From Kamptonema formosum PCC 6407 (GTDB lineage: Bacteria; Cyanobacteriota; Cyanobacteriia; Cyanobacteriales; Microcoleaceae), in NCBI RefSeq assembly GCF_000332155.1, contig NZ_KB235904.1, positions 646,846 through 710,845 on the forward strand: a DNA stretch of 64,000 nt, written 5' to 3'. The notes under the pieces are model-generated. The model had not been told where the DNA came from, searched no databases, and was given only the letters and a program-made list of their open reading frames with translations. Position 1 is the first letter of the stretch, and the number at the start of each line of letters is the position of its first letter. Made by a program: the position numbers and the translations under genes. Shown here one piece after another: positions 9,360 to 18,943 of the stretch.

Positions 9360-10313
9360 ATGTCGCGATGGGAGAGAGCCGTGTTTTTCAGTGTAGTGAT
9401 TCCGACGTATAATCGTAAACCGATTTTGCAGAAGTGTCTTTTAGCCTTAGAATGCCAGAATTTCGGGGATATTGTCAGCGGCTATGAGGCGATCGTAGTG
9501 GATGATGGTTCTACGGATGGTACGCTGGAATGGTTAGCGGCTAATGCAGACAAGTTACCTCATGTGCGAGCGCTTTCCCAAAGTCATCAAGGCCCAGCAG
9601 CAGCTAGGAATTTGGGAGTTGAGCAAGCTCAGGGCGATACAATTATTTTTATTGATAGCGATTTAGTAGTAACCGAGCATTTTCTACAAGCTCATGCAGA
9701 GGCTTTGATTGAAGGTTATAAGGAAAGCGATCTGGCTTTTACTTACGGTAGCGTCATTAATACCTGCAACTTTGAGAATCCTACGGCTGAACCTTACAAG
9801 ATTACGGATTTTTCTGCCGCTTACTTTGCGACTGGAAATGTCGCGATCGCGCGTCACTGGCTAATAGAAGCTGGCTTATTTGATACCCGCTTTCAACTTT
9901 ACGGATGGGAAGATTTAGAGTTAGGTGTCCGTCTGAAAAAATTAGGTTTAAAACTGATTAAATGTCCCGCTGCTATGGGATATCATTGGCATCCACCTTT
10001 TGCTTTAGACCAAATTCCATCGATGATCGATCGCGAAATTCAACGGGGAAGAATGGGGGTTTTGTTTTATCAAAAACATCCCACTTGGGAAGTGCGGATG
10101 ATGATTCAAATGACGTGGTTACATCGCGTACTTTGGGGTATCCTTTCTCTGGGTGGGAGTCTGAATGAGAAGACAATGGCTGGTTTTTTGCAATGGCTAA
10201 TCGCTCAAGGTAAGTCGCAGTTAGCATTAGAAATTGCCCGGATATTTCTCAATTGGTATAATGTCAAAGCCGTGTATGCTGCATATACTGAATTGTCAAT
10301 GGTTAACCGTTAA
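9360..10313 (+). CDS. Family 2 glycosyltransferase
   Basis: A 317-residue GT-A fold glycosyltransferase. The N-terminus carries VVIPTYNRKPIL and VDDGSTDGT for nucleotide-sugar binding, followed by IDSD (DxD, about residue 100) for metal, and a later WEDLELGVRLKKLG block with the catalytic acid region. There is no membrane segment, so it acts in the cytoplasm, possibly on a lipid- or protein-linked acceptor that cannot be named. A GGAG at 9352-9355 supports the ATG at 9360. It diverges from argG and has no glycan-gene neighbours. Confidence 0.85.
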   Translation: MSRWERAVFFSVVIPTYNRKPILQKCLLALECQNFGDIVSGYEAIVVDDGSTDGTLEWLAANADKLPHVRALSQSHQGPAAARNLGVEQAQGDTIIFIDSDLVVTEHFLQAHAEALIEGYKESDLAFTYGSVINTCNFENPTAEPYKITDFSAAYFATGNVAIARHWLIEAGLFDTRFQLYGWEDLELGVRLKKLGLKLIKCPAAMGYHWHPPFALDQIPSMIDREIQRGRMGVLFYQKHPTWEVRMMIQMTWLHRVLWGILSLGGSLNEKTMAGFLQWLIAQGKSQLALEIARIFLNWYNVKAVYAAYTELSMVNR

Positions 10314-10320
10314 CTGTGTA

Positions 10321-10514
10321 GAAGGAAGAATGAAGAATGCTTATATAGCTAGGTTTTAGCCATCCGGTTCTTACGTTTAATTAGACATCTCACAAAAAGC
10401 CCCGTTCCACAAGGTTTATTGGAGATGTCTATTAGGTGGATTTAAGTAAATCCACCTAATCAAACATAAGATCGGGATGGCTAAAAAGCTGACTGTATAA
10501 ACATTCTTCCTTCT
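10321..10514. repeat. MITE-like element 1, long terminal inverted repeats
   Basis: Left end GAAGGAAGAATG, then about TATAGCT and TTTTAGCCATCC, is matched by the reverse complement at the right end (GGATGGCTAAAA, GACTGTATAAACATTCTTCC). The arms are roughly 50 bases and imperfect. An inner palindrome (TAGGTGGATTTAAG and its complement) lies near 10433-10460. There is no coding capacity. It begins within eight bases of the glycosyltransferase stop codon. Confidence 0.75.
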
Positions 10515-10518
10515 CTCC

Positions 10519-10620
10519 TATAGCAATCCTAAATCATTTGTGAATTTCTTACTCCCTCCCCTTAGCAAGGGGAGGGTTGGGGTGGGGTAAAAAATTTACG
10601 ATTCATTTAGGATTGCTATA
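10519..10620. repeat. MITE-like element 2, 102 bp with inverted ends
   Basis: TATAGCAATCCTAAAT at 10519 is repeated inverted at the right end (ATTTAGGATTGCTATA, ending at 10620). The arms are about 34 bases with a few mismatches. The centre holds a CTCCCC-TTAGCAA-GGGGAG hairpin. It lies only four bases from element 1. The ends start and finish with TATA, compatible with a TA-type target, but this is inference. Confidence 0.8.
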
Positions 10621-10669
10621 GATAACTAAATCCTTCTTCCTTCTTCCTTATACTTACTTGCGCGACAGC

Positions 10670-11491
10670 TTATTCACTCAATCGATCGGGATTAATCCCT
10701 TGAGAACGTAAATACTGAGCTAAACGTTCCGCCCTTTGGTGTTCCTGTTCCGCCCTTTGACGTTCCTGTTCCGCCCTTTGACGTTCCTGTTCCGCCCTTT
10801 GGTGTTCCTGTTCCGCCCTTTGACGTTCAATTTCAATTTGTTCTACTGCCCAAGGTAGCAAATTCCCAGATTCATCCCACCAACGCAACCAATAACTCGT
10901 ATGTTCTTCCTTTTTCCCTCGCCATGTTCCTAAAAATAATCCCATTTCAGGCATCCAATGGCGACCATTTTCCTGCGGTATTTCTAATTCATACCGCTCT
11001 CCTTGTAGGCGATAAACTTCTAAAAGTCCCGCGTCTGGCTCAAAAATTATATATGTTTTAACTTTCAGAACTTGTTCGTAAAAAAACCATTTTCCCGGCG
11101 GATATGTGCGCTTTACTGAATACTCACCGCCATCAGTTTCTGAGAGAAATTCCATCACAATTTCCGGGACTTCTCCTTCTAAGTTTGATGTATAACTCCT
11201 CCGGGATTTTGCTTGTGCAAGTGGCTCAACTGAAGGAATATACACCCAATCTGGGGCTTTAATTACTAACTGTTCATCAATGGTGGCACAGAGTCCAAAA
11301 TTGGAGGCGATTAACATTTCTGGCTTGATAAAACCAATTAGTTCTAGGGTTTCTCGTAAAGCACCAGCAATCAAGGGTTGACCAGTATTTTCCACAGGTT
11401 CCTCTTCTAATTTATAATCGTCTGGTAGTTTTTCCCAGGTGATTTTGATTGGGGCTGTTCTGAATTGGGTGGGGGATTGTGTCATCACCAT
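10670..11491 (-). CDS. Uma2 family (DUF820) putative nuclease with coiled-coil tail
   Basis: A 273-residue protein with the PD-(D/E)XK-type Uma2 core that is widely expanded in cyanobacteria. Visible core pieces are PDWVYIPS (the PD strand), VMEFLSE (the acidic strand) and the region KVKTYIIFEP. The C-terminus has five copies of a seven-residue unit of the RAEQERQ type (21-bp DNA repeats at about 10731-10836), giving a highly charged coiled coil that probably mediates assembly. The biological role of Uma2 proteins is unsettled. It is flanked by MITE-like repeats and has no operon partner. Confidence 0.8.
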   Translation of the reverse strand: MVMTQSPTQFRTAPIKITWEKLPDDYKLEEEPVENTGQPLIAGALRETLELIGFIKPEMLIASNFGLCATIDEQLVIKAPDWVYIPSVEPLAQAKSRRSYTSNLEGEVPEIVMEFLSETDGGEYSVKRTYPPGKWFFYEQVLKVKTYIIFEPDAGLLEVYRLQGERYELEIPQENGRHWMPEMGLFLGTWRGKKEEHTSYWLRWWDESGNLLPWAVEQIEIERQRAEQEHQRAEQERQRAEQERQRAEQEHQRAERLAQYLRSQGINPDRLSE

Positions 11492-11671
11492 TGTTTTTGC
11501 TCTCCTATGTTATCGAGAGAAATAGAATCTAGCGATCTCTGAGTAATTATAATGCAAAAATTATAATGCAAAATCCCGGAGATTTGGTGACTGCTTCAAA
11601 GCCATCAAACCCCCAGGATTTTAAAACTATCTTCTCTAGAGAAGATTAAATTATCTCGAATCGATCGCTAT

Positions 11672-12388
11672 CTACTCAGCAGTAACTAATTCTGTACTAC
11701 CAGTACCACGCTTGCGGGTAAGCGTATTGTAGAGCATTTGACCGATCGCTTTCACTAAGCTGCCTTCCAATTCCATGAATAATTTCATGTTCATGCCAAA
11801 AGCTGCGTTTGCTTCATCGACAATGCGATCGCAAGTAGCATCATCCAAATCTAAACTATCCAGAGATTGACGGTAGTTATTTTTAAACGCCTTCTCATCT
11901 GGAATTCCAGGGAATTCGTAGAAATCAGTACCAACCCCATCCGACAGATTCATCGCCCGTACAGCAATTCCTTTGAGAATTTGACCGCCGGACAAATCGC
12001 CGATGTAGCGAGTGTAAGAGTGAGAAATTAATAATTCCGGTTCTGTTGCCGAAATTTCTCTAATTCTCTCAACGTAAGCTTTAGCAGCCTTCGATGGGGC
12101 TACCACATCGCGCCATTGAGGGCCGTAATAGTAGGCTAAATCGTTCTCTAGGCTTTGTTTGCGATTCAACTCAGGAAAGTAAATTTTGGAAACAACGGGA
12201 TGATTGCGGTGGCGTTCGATTTCCTCTTCCATTGCTGAGTAAATGAAATAGAAGTTACCCACCAAAGGCCGGTATGAATTTTTTTCGACAACGCCTTTTA
12301 AAAAGCACTTGACAAAACCCACGTTTTCTGCCATCGTGTGGGCTTTTTTCGTTCCTTCACGTAATTTGGCTGCTAAGTTGATGGTCAT
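11672..12388 (-). CDS. ho1: Heme oxygenase (biliverdin-forming)
   Basis: A 238-residue heme oxygenase of normal length. It cleaves heme to biliverdin IX-alpha, iron and CO using reduced ferredoxin, the first step of phycobilin synthesis. The N-terminal segment LREGTKKAHTMAEN holds the proximal heme-ligating histidine, and GDLSGGQILKG is the distal-helix glycine motif that contacts the heme. It ends in a basic tail (LTRKRGTGS). No bilin reductase gene is adjacent. A second isoform elsewhere in the genome is possible, so the number 1 in the symbol is a guess. Confidence 0.95.
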   Translation of the reverse strand: MTINLAAKLREGTKKAHTMAENVGFVKCFLKGVVEKNSYRPLVGNFYFIYSAMEEEIERHRNHPVVSKIYFPELNRKQSLENDLAYYYGPQWRDVVAPSKAAKAYVERIREISATEPELLISHSYTRYIGDLSGGQILKGIAVRAMNLSDGVGTDFYEFPGIPDEKAFKNNYRQSLDSLDLDDATCDRIVDEANAAFGMNMKLFMELEGSLVKAIGQMLYNTLTRKRGTGSTELVTAE

Positions 12389-12505
12389 AATCTAATATTT
12401 TTCTAGAGTTCAAGTTTTGTGTTTGCTGGTCAATTCACGAACCAGCTCAAAGTCACCTGAATTGCTAGCGTAAACTGATTTGATGAGAAATTTTATTACG
12501 ATTTA

Positions 12506-12682
12506 TATAGCTAGGGGAAGAAGGGGCTAGGGGCTAGGGGCTAGGGGCTAGGGGAAGAGGGTTAGAGGGTTAGAGAGTTAGAGGCTAGAGGGTTAGAGGG
12601 CTAGAGAGTTAGGGGAAGAGGGGGTATAGAATCAATGGTTTGGGCTATTTAGAGTGTCCTAACTGTCTTGGTGGTTGCTATA
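12506..12682. repeat. CTAGCCC-type dispersed element, copy A
   Basis: It runs from TATAGCTAGGGG through tandem GGGGCTA/GGGTTAGA heptamers to AATCAATGGTTTGGG, CCTAACTG and TTGGTGGTTGCTATA. The right half matches the elements at 33909-34020 and 54178-54300, and the left half matches the (CTAGCCC)n tracts at 44.4, 47.5, 56.8, 59.6 and 61.4 kb. Confidence 0.7.
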
Positions 12683-12692
12683 AAACTTAGGC

Positions 12693-12762
12693 AAAAAAGC
12701 CGGTTTCTGGGAAAAATTATCGATATATCCGAGAAATATTAGCAGAAACCGGGTTTTTGACC
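12693..12762. repeat. ACCCGGTTTCT palindromic element, copy 1
   Basis: An inverted repeat with arms AAAAAGCCGGTTTCT and AGAAACCGGGTTTTT around about 40 bases. Relatives lie at 31629-31707, 34022-34132 and 36784-36893. This copy and the one at 31.6 kb share the inner sequence TATCCGAGA and the outer TTTTTGACC. Confidence 0.8.
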
Positions 12763-12791
12763 GCGCGTGTAAGTCTTGCTGGAGATTAGTC

Positions 12792-12857
12792 GTAAGGTGG
12801 GCGCTGCGACTTAACAAGCTTTCTCCTGGGATTGTCTAATCGCAGCGCCCACCCTAC
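12792..12857 (-). repeat. Inverted repeat just past the gyrB stop codon
   Basis: GTAAGGTGGGCGCTGCGA at 12792 pairs with TCGCAGCGCCCACCCTAC ending at 12857, with about 30 bases between. It begins three bases after the gyrB stop and could act as a transcript end, though no T-run is present. It may be a mobile palindrome that landed there. Confidence 0.65.
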
Positions 12858-12860
12858 AAA

Positions 12861-15014
<2,154 letters not shown>

Positions 15015-15103
15015 ATCGTACACCAATGTTTCACTACTAGATAATAAATAGCGATCGATTAGGATAAAATAACTGGAGAAAATATTTTTAGTCTATACTA
15101 GAA

Positions 15104-15193
15104 ATGCAGTTTGAGTGGGATGAGAACAAAGCTGAGTCTAATTGGCTTAAGCATAACATTAAAAGCGACAAAAACAGAGCGCAAGAGATATGA
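15104..15193 (+). pseudogene. Truncated BrnT-type toxin remnant
   Basis: A 29-residue frame, MQFEWDENKAESNWLKHNI then KSDKNRAQEI, starts exactly like BrnT ribonuclease toxins (FEWDxxKAxxNxxKH). It then jumps to what could be the extreme C-terminus, so the catalytic centre is missing through an internal deletion. Its stop overlaps the brnA start (ATGA at 15190-15193), preserving the normal toxin-antitoxin gene order. It cannot encode a working toxin. Confidence 0.7.
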
Positions 15194-15456
15194 AGAAGGA
15201 ATCTGACTTCCCGTTCGAGAGGGCAAGACGAGTCACACCAGAAGAAAGCCAGAAATTCAGATCGGCAATTTCTGAACAGTTTGGCATCAAGTTAAGAGAA
15301 CGAGATTTACCCGCCAAAAATGAAGAAGAAAAGTATGAATTAATTTCGCTCAAACTTCACCCGAAAGTTCTAGCTTGGGCGATCGAAGAATCCAAAAAAA
15401 GAGGCATTGGCTATCAAACAGTGATTAATGAAGTCCTGTTAGAGCGAATTAGCTGA
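15190..15456 (+). CDS. brnA: BrnA-type antitoxin (orphaned)
   Basis: An 88-residue protein of BrnA antitoxin type. It has a charged N-terminus (MKKESDFPFERARRVTPEES) and a C-terminal ribbon-helix-helix-like DNA-binding segment, ISLKLHPKVLAWAIEESKKR then GIGYQTVINEVL. BrnA normally binds BrnT and represses the operon. Here the toxin gene just upstream is reduced to 29 codons, so BrnA appears to have lost its partner. The frame is intact, which suggests either recent toxin loss or a retained role such as repression or neutralising another BrnT. It sits between the two gyrB copies. Confidence 0.8.
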   Translation: MKKESDFPFERARRVTPEESQKFRSAISEQFGIKLRERDLPAKNEEEKYELISLKLHPKVLAWAIEESKKRGIGYQTVINEVLLERIS

Positions 15457-15460
15457 TGGC

Positions 15461-15510
15461 GATCGCGCTTGCAAAGATTGCAGAAAGGGCGATCGCTCTA
15501 GCATAAAGGT
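15461..15510. repeat. Duplication boundary block X, copy 1
   Basis: GATCGCGCTTGC, then AGGGCGATCGCTCTAGCATAAAG, matches 16998-17050 (AGGGCGATCGCTCTAGCGTAAAG). It borders the 3' end of the gyrB paralogue, while the other copy borders the far side of the second upstream region. This marks the tandem duplication unit. Confidence 0.65.
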
Positions 15511-15513
15511 AAA

Positions 15514-16746
15514 TCAATCTTTTAGTAATTCTTGCTGGCGCAACAATACCCGCTCTTGACGTTTTGTAACGGCTGTATTATGAGCCTGGATTGCTTGTTC
15601 TACGATCGCGATCGCTACATCAGGGTGAGCTTCCAGATACTCTGTCAACTTCTCTCGCACAAGAGATTCAATAAATTCTCTTACTTCCAGATTAGCTAGA
15701 CGAGTTCGGGTTGGGCCTTCAAAAATCGGATTCGGTAGCTTAACAGCAATGATGCCAGTGTAGCCACAATTGAAACCATCCATCCAGCCTAAATTTGTGT
15801 CTGCATCTTTAAGCTTGCCTAGCTTGTGAGCGATTGCGCTCACCGTGCGAGGGATCGCTAGTTTTAAGCTCTCTATGTGAGTACCGCCATCGATAGTACG
15901 GATGGAGTTGGCAAAACCCAACAGTTTGTCGTAGCCATATTCGCTCGGAACGTACCACTGAAAGGCTATTTGTACTTGTATACCGTTGCGATCGCCCTCA
16001 ATATAAATCACTTCTTCGTGCAGAGGTTCTTTGTCAGAGTTTAAGTAGGCGACGTATTCCCGGATGCCGAGTTCAAAACAGTAGGTTTCGATGCGGGGAG
16101 AACTGCTATCGAGCATTTCCAAACTGTTGTCAGTCAAAATAATTGTCAGACCAGGATTGACATAAGCAATTTGCCGCAAATGAATGGCAAAAGTATTGTA
16201 ATCAAACTCAATGCTAGTGGTGAAAATCTGCGAATCTGGTTTGAAAGTAACTGAAGTTCCCGTGCGGTTTTCTAAGCTGGGTTTGGCTATCAATTCGGTA
16301 ACTGGGATGCCTCTCTCAAAACGCTGAGTATAAATTTGTTCCTTCCGCCAAACTGTCACCTCCAACCACTCGGACAAAGCATTGATGACTGCTATTCCAA
16401 CTCCATGTAGCCCCCCAGAAACCTTGTAGCTGTCGCGATCGCACCATTCCCCTCTGTGAAGAACCGTCAAGACTGTTTCTACGAATGATTTGCCATTCTT
16501 AGCAACGATATCACTAGGAATGCCGCGCCCGTCATCTGTTACAGTCACGGAACCATCAGCATTAATGTCAACCTGAATGTGAGTGCAGTAGCCAGCCATC
16601 GCCTCGTCGATGGAGTTGTCCACAACCTCGTAAACTAAATGGTGGAGTCCTCGCGCGCCTGTTGTACCGATGTACATCCCCGGCCGTTTGCGGACTGCTT
16701 CGGTAGGTGTAAGAATTTGAATTTGATCGGCGCTGTAATTGGTCAT
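15514..16746 (-). CDS. GyrB-like paralogue lacking TOPRIM (ATPase and transducer only)
   Basis: A 410-residue protein collinear with GyrB from residue 1 to the end of the transducer, stopping just before the TOPRIM domain. The N-terminal 75 residues are nearly identical to GyrB of this genome and later parts diverge. Kept: catalytic Glu40 ([10 protein letters not shown]), Asn44, DDGRGIP (71-77) and GGLHGVG (111-117). Changed: the ATP lid, where AGGKFGGGG becomes RGEWCDRDS (98-106), losing one lid lysine; and the QTK loop, which reads PTR (345-347). Without TOPRIM it cannot cleave DNA with GyrA. It could still dimerise through the N-gate and influence gyrase. The frame is fully open, arguing against simple decay. 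The start at 16746 matches the GyrB start. Confidence 0.9.
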   Translation of the reverse strand: MTNYSADQIQILTPTEAVRKRPGMYIGTTGARGLHHLVYEVVDNSIDEAMAGYCTHIQVDINADGSVTVTDDGRGIPSDIVAKNGKSFVETVLTVLHRGEWCDRDSYKVSGGLHGVGIAVINALSEWLEVTVWRKEQIYTQRFERGIPVTELIAKPSLENRTGTSVTFKPDSQIFTTSIEFDYNTFAIHLRQIAYVNPGLTIILTDNSLEMLDSSSPRIETYCFELGIREYVAYLNSDKEPLHEEVIYIEGDRNGIQVQIAFQWYVPSEYGYDKLLGFANSIRTIDGGTHIESLKLAIPRTVSAIAHKLGKLKDADTNLGWMDGFNCGYTGIIAVKLPNPIFEGPTRTRLANLEVREFIESLVREKLTEYLEAHPDVAIAIVEQAIQAHNTAVTKRQERVLLRQQELLKD

Positions 16747-16955
16747 ACTAATATGGCTCCAATAATGGCGTATAAGCCCCTAAAGCTGCTCTTAGTTAAA
16801 AACTGTAAAAATCATAGTATAAAACGGTTAAAGGCGCTGCTAGGGCATTCTCAATATAAATTTATTGGGGGGATGCAGTTCTGAAGGTTAAGCATCGCGC
16901 CTGTTGACATTTGGTGGTGGGACTGGTAGCAGTAAGTTGGGGAGCGCGATCGCAG
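16747..16955. repeat. gyrB upstream region, copy U2
   Basis: A duplicate of 14802-15014, lying directly upstream of the TOPRIM-less paralogue. The -10 equivalent reads TACTATGAT on the minus strand (16811-16819), weaker than the TGCTATAAT of gyrB, though an overlapping TATACT (16816-16821) could serve. The copy therefore probably still drives expression. Confidence 0.9.
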
Positions 16956-16997
16956 CGAGACGGAATTGCGGAGTCATGGTTCTGAGGTACTGTGGCG

Positions 16998-17050
16998 CGA
17001 TCGCACTTAGGAAGAGCATAATGAAGGGCGATCGCTCTAGCGTAAAGATA
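16998..17050. repeat. Duplication boundary block X, copy 2
   Basis: Matches 15461-15510 (shared AGGGCGATCGCTCTAGC-TAAAG). It follows U2 directly. In copy 1 the brnT/brnA genes lie between U1 and X. Confidence 0.65.
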
Positions 17051-17055
17051 TCCTC

Positions 17056-17619
17056 TTAAAGTCGAGACAGTAGTTCTTGCTTCTTGGCAAGAAATTCTTC
17101 TTCCGTGAGAATGCCTTGCTCTTTCAACTTACCCAGTTTTTCGAGAGACTGATAAATATTAGCAGCATCATTCCCCTTTTCATTTTCTAAATCTGAAACA
17201 TAACTTTTGCCTTTCTCAAAGGCTGAATCATAAACCGTTTTCACTTGTTCTTCAACAAAGTTATTCAGGGAACCACCGCTAGAGAAAAGATTGATCGCAA
17301 CCTGTCCGACTGCATAAGTCGAAGCACCAGAAGCGATCGCCATCGATGCTCCACCAATCATCGTACCCAAACCAGGAAGTGCTTTGAGAAAACTCGCCCC
17401 CAGACTAGCAAGGCTAGTACCTGTAAGCGCTGAAACAAATGTTTTGCCCATGCTCTTAGAATAGCTAACATCGTAAACAGCGGCAATTTGCTGGAGCATT
17501 TCCAGTTGAATAGCAGTGACAGCAACAAAATCAACCAGTGGGATTGGGATTAACCCACCACCCATTGCCCACAATACATGGGATCTAATAATCGCCTCGG
17601 CTTCAGTTTGTTTGCTCAT
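17056..17619 (-). CDS. DUF697-type membrane protein with C-terminal SHOCT domain
   Basis: A 187-residue protein. The N-terminal two thirds has the DUF697 pattern: a helix with VLWAMGGGLIPIPLVDFVAV, then IQLEMLQQIAAVYDVSYSKS, then glycine-rich hydrophobic segments (LASLGASFLKALPGLGTMIG) that probably associate with membranes. The last 30 residues form a SHOCT short C-terminal domain (LGKLKEQGILTEEEFLAKKQELL), an oligomerisation motif. Function is unknown; DUF697 proteins occur with GTPases and stress genes. It is on the same strand as the gyrB paralogue, about 300 bases upstream of it. Confidence 0.8.
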   Translation of the reverse strand: MSKQTEAEAIIRSHVLWAMGGGLIPIPLVDFVAVTAIQLEMLQQIAAVYDVSYSKSMGKTFVSALTGTSLASLGASFLKALPGLGTMIGGASMAIASGASTYAVGQVAINLFSSGGSLNNFVEEQVKTVYDSAFEKGKSYVSDLENEKGNDAANIYQSLEKLGKLKEQGILTEEEFLAKKQELLSRL

Positions 17620-18013
17620 AAAATATAACCTGTCTCAAGTTTTTGATGTCTCTATTTTGGCTAATTTATTGGTAAAGTGCCAACTTACTTCCCACCAATT
17701 ACCACCCAAAAACAATCTACTCCTTTATTCGGCAACAAAACTAACTCGCCATCCCGACTCGTCGCCAATTTTCCCAGTGGGTTCAAAGTCGGTCAAGAGA
17801 TGCAAAAGCATCTCGATAGTTTTGTATTCTACCATTGGGTCATGGGGTCTGCGATCGCCAGAATCAATCGACGTGCAATGGCTGATGCCTTTTAAAGAGA
17901 ATCTTTAATTGTATACAACTTCATGTAAATTTGGTATAAGAGTTTGATAAATTTAGTTGGGGATGCACTTCTTAAGGTTTCAGCGATTTAACAGTTTAGC
18001 AACGCAGGAGTTA
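17620..18013. other. Intergenic region with partial gyrB-leader homology
   Basis: No supported gene in this 394-base gap. Two short plus-strand frames (within 17516-17908) lack ribosome-binding sites and recognisable domains; an old gene remnant is possible. From about 17933 to 17985 the sequence resembles the gyrB leader copies (ATAAATTT-GTTGGGGATGCACT, then AAGGTTT-AGC-AT), the third occurrence of that block. Confidence 0.5.
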
Positions 18014-18943
18014 ATGTCTGAAGTGACGACAGGTTTAATTGTAATTTGTGGTGCGACGGCTACGGGAAAGTCGGGACTGGCTTTAGCCTTGGCTCACAGG
18101 CTAGAAAGTGCGATACTTAGTGCAGACTCGCGCCAAGTCTACCGCGAGTTTAACATCGGTACGGCGAAACCAACGAAGCGCGATCGCGAGTTAGTACCGC
18201 ACTATTTAATTGATATCTGCGATCCTACAGAAACTTTGACAGTAGCAGATTACCAACAACAAGCTCAAATCTTAATTGAAAAGTTCCATCAGTCTAACAC
18301 TATGCCGCTGTTAGTGGGGGGAACTGGCTTATATATTAAATCAGTCGTGCAGGGTTTGAAGATTCCCAGAGTCGCACCCGTACCAGAATTGCGATCGCAA
18401 CTTACCGCACTAGGTCAACATCAATGTTACGCTATGCTGCAACAAGTCGATGCGATCGCAGCCAGCAAAATTCACGCCAACGATCCAGTCAGAACCTTAA
18501 GAGCCTTAGAAGTATTTTATGTCACAGGGCGTACAATTTCCGAGCAGCAAGGCGAAAACCCGCCAACTTATCCGATTTTACAGATAGGTTTAGATTCTGA
18601 AGCTGGATTAGGCGATCGCATTCAACAACGCACGGAGGAAATGCTAGCATCTGGTTGGCTAGATGAAGTACAATTTTTGTGCGATAAATACGGCTTTGAC
18701 TTACCCCTACTAAACACGCTAGGTTATCAAGAAATGAAGCAATATTTATCTGGTAACATTAGTCTGGTTGAAGCTAAAAATCTCACAGTGTTGCATACGC
18801 GGCAATTTGCCAAACGTCAGCGGACTTGGTTTAAAGCCTATCCTCAAATTGAATGGTTTGATGCTGATATGCCAGATTTGTTAGATAAAGTGTGGCAGCG
18901 AGTGCAACAATTTATCTATATTGATTATAGGGCTAAACAATGA
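18014..18943 (+). CDS. miaA: tRNA dimethylallyltransferase
   Basis: A 309-residue MiaA. It transfers a dimethylallyl group from DMAPP to N6 of A37 in tRNAs that read U-starting codons. Visible motifs are the P-loop GATATGKS, the substrate-binding SADSRQVYRE, the block PLLVGGTGLYIKSV and the tRNA-contacting region near LNTLGYQEMKQYL. The ATG at 18014 is chosen because AGGAG (18006-18010) precedes it and the family block VICGATATGKSG follows shortly. A longer frame from TTG 17957 runs through the duplicated gyrB-leader sequence and is unlikely to be coding. The stop overlaps the next gene (ATGA). Confidence 0.95.
   Translation: MSEVTTGLIVICGATATGKSGLALALAHRLESAILSADSRQVYREFNIGTAKPTKRDRELVPHYLIDICDPTETLTVADYQQQAQILIEKFHQSNTMPLLVGGTGLYIKSVVQGLKIPRVAPVPELRSQLTALGQHQCYAMLQQVDAIAASKIHANDPVRTLRALEVFYVTGRTISEQQGENPPTYPILQIGLDSEAGLGDRIQQRTEEMLASGWLDEVQFLCDKYGFDLPLLNTLGYQEMKQYLSGNISLVEAKNLTVLHTRQFAKRQRTWFKAYPQIEWFDADMPDLLDKVWQRVQQFIYIDYRAKQ

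Noticed and set aside
17957..18013. N-terminal extension of miaA from a TTG
   Set aside because: This stretch is a copy of the gyrB leader, which is non-coding there; ATG 18014 has AGGAG upstream.
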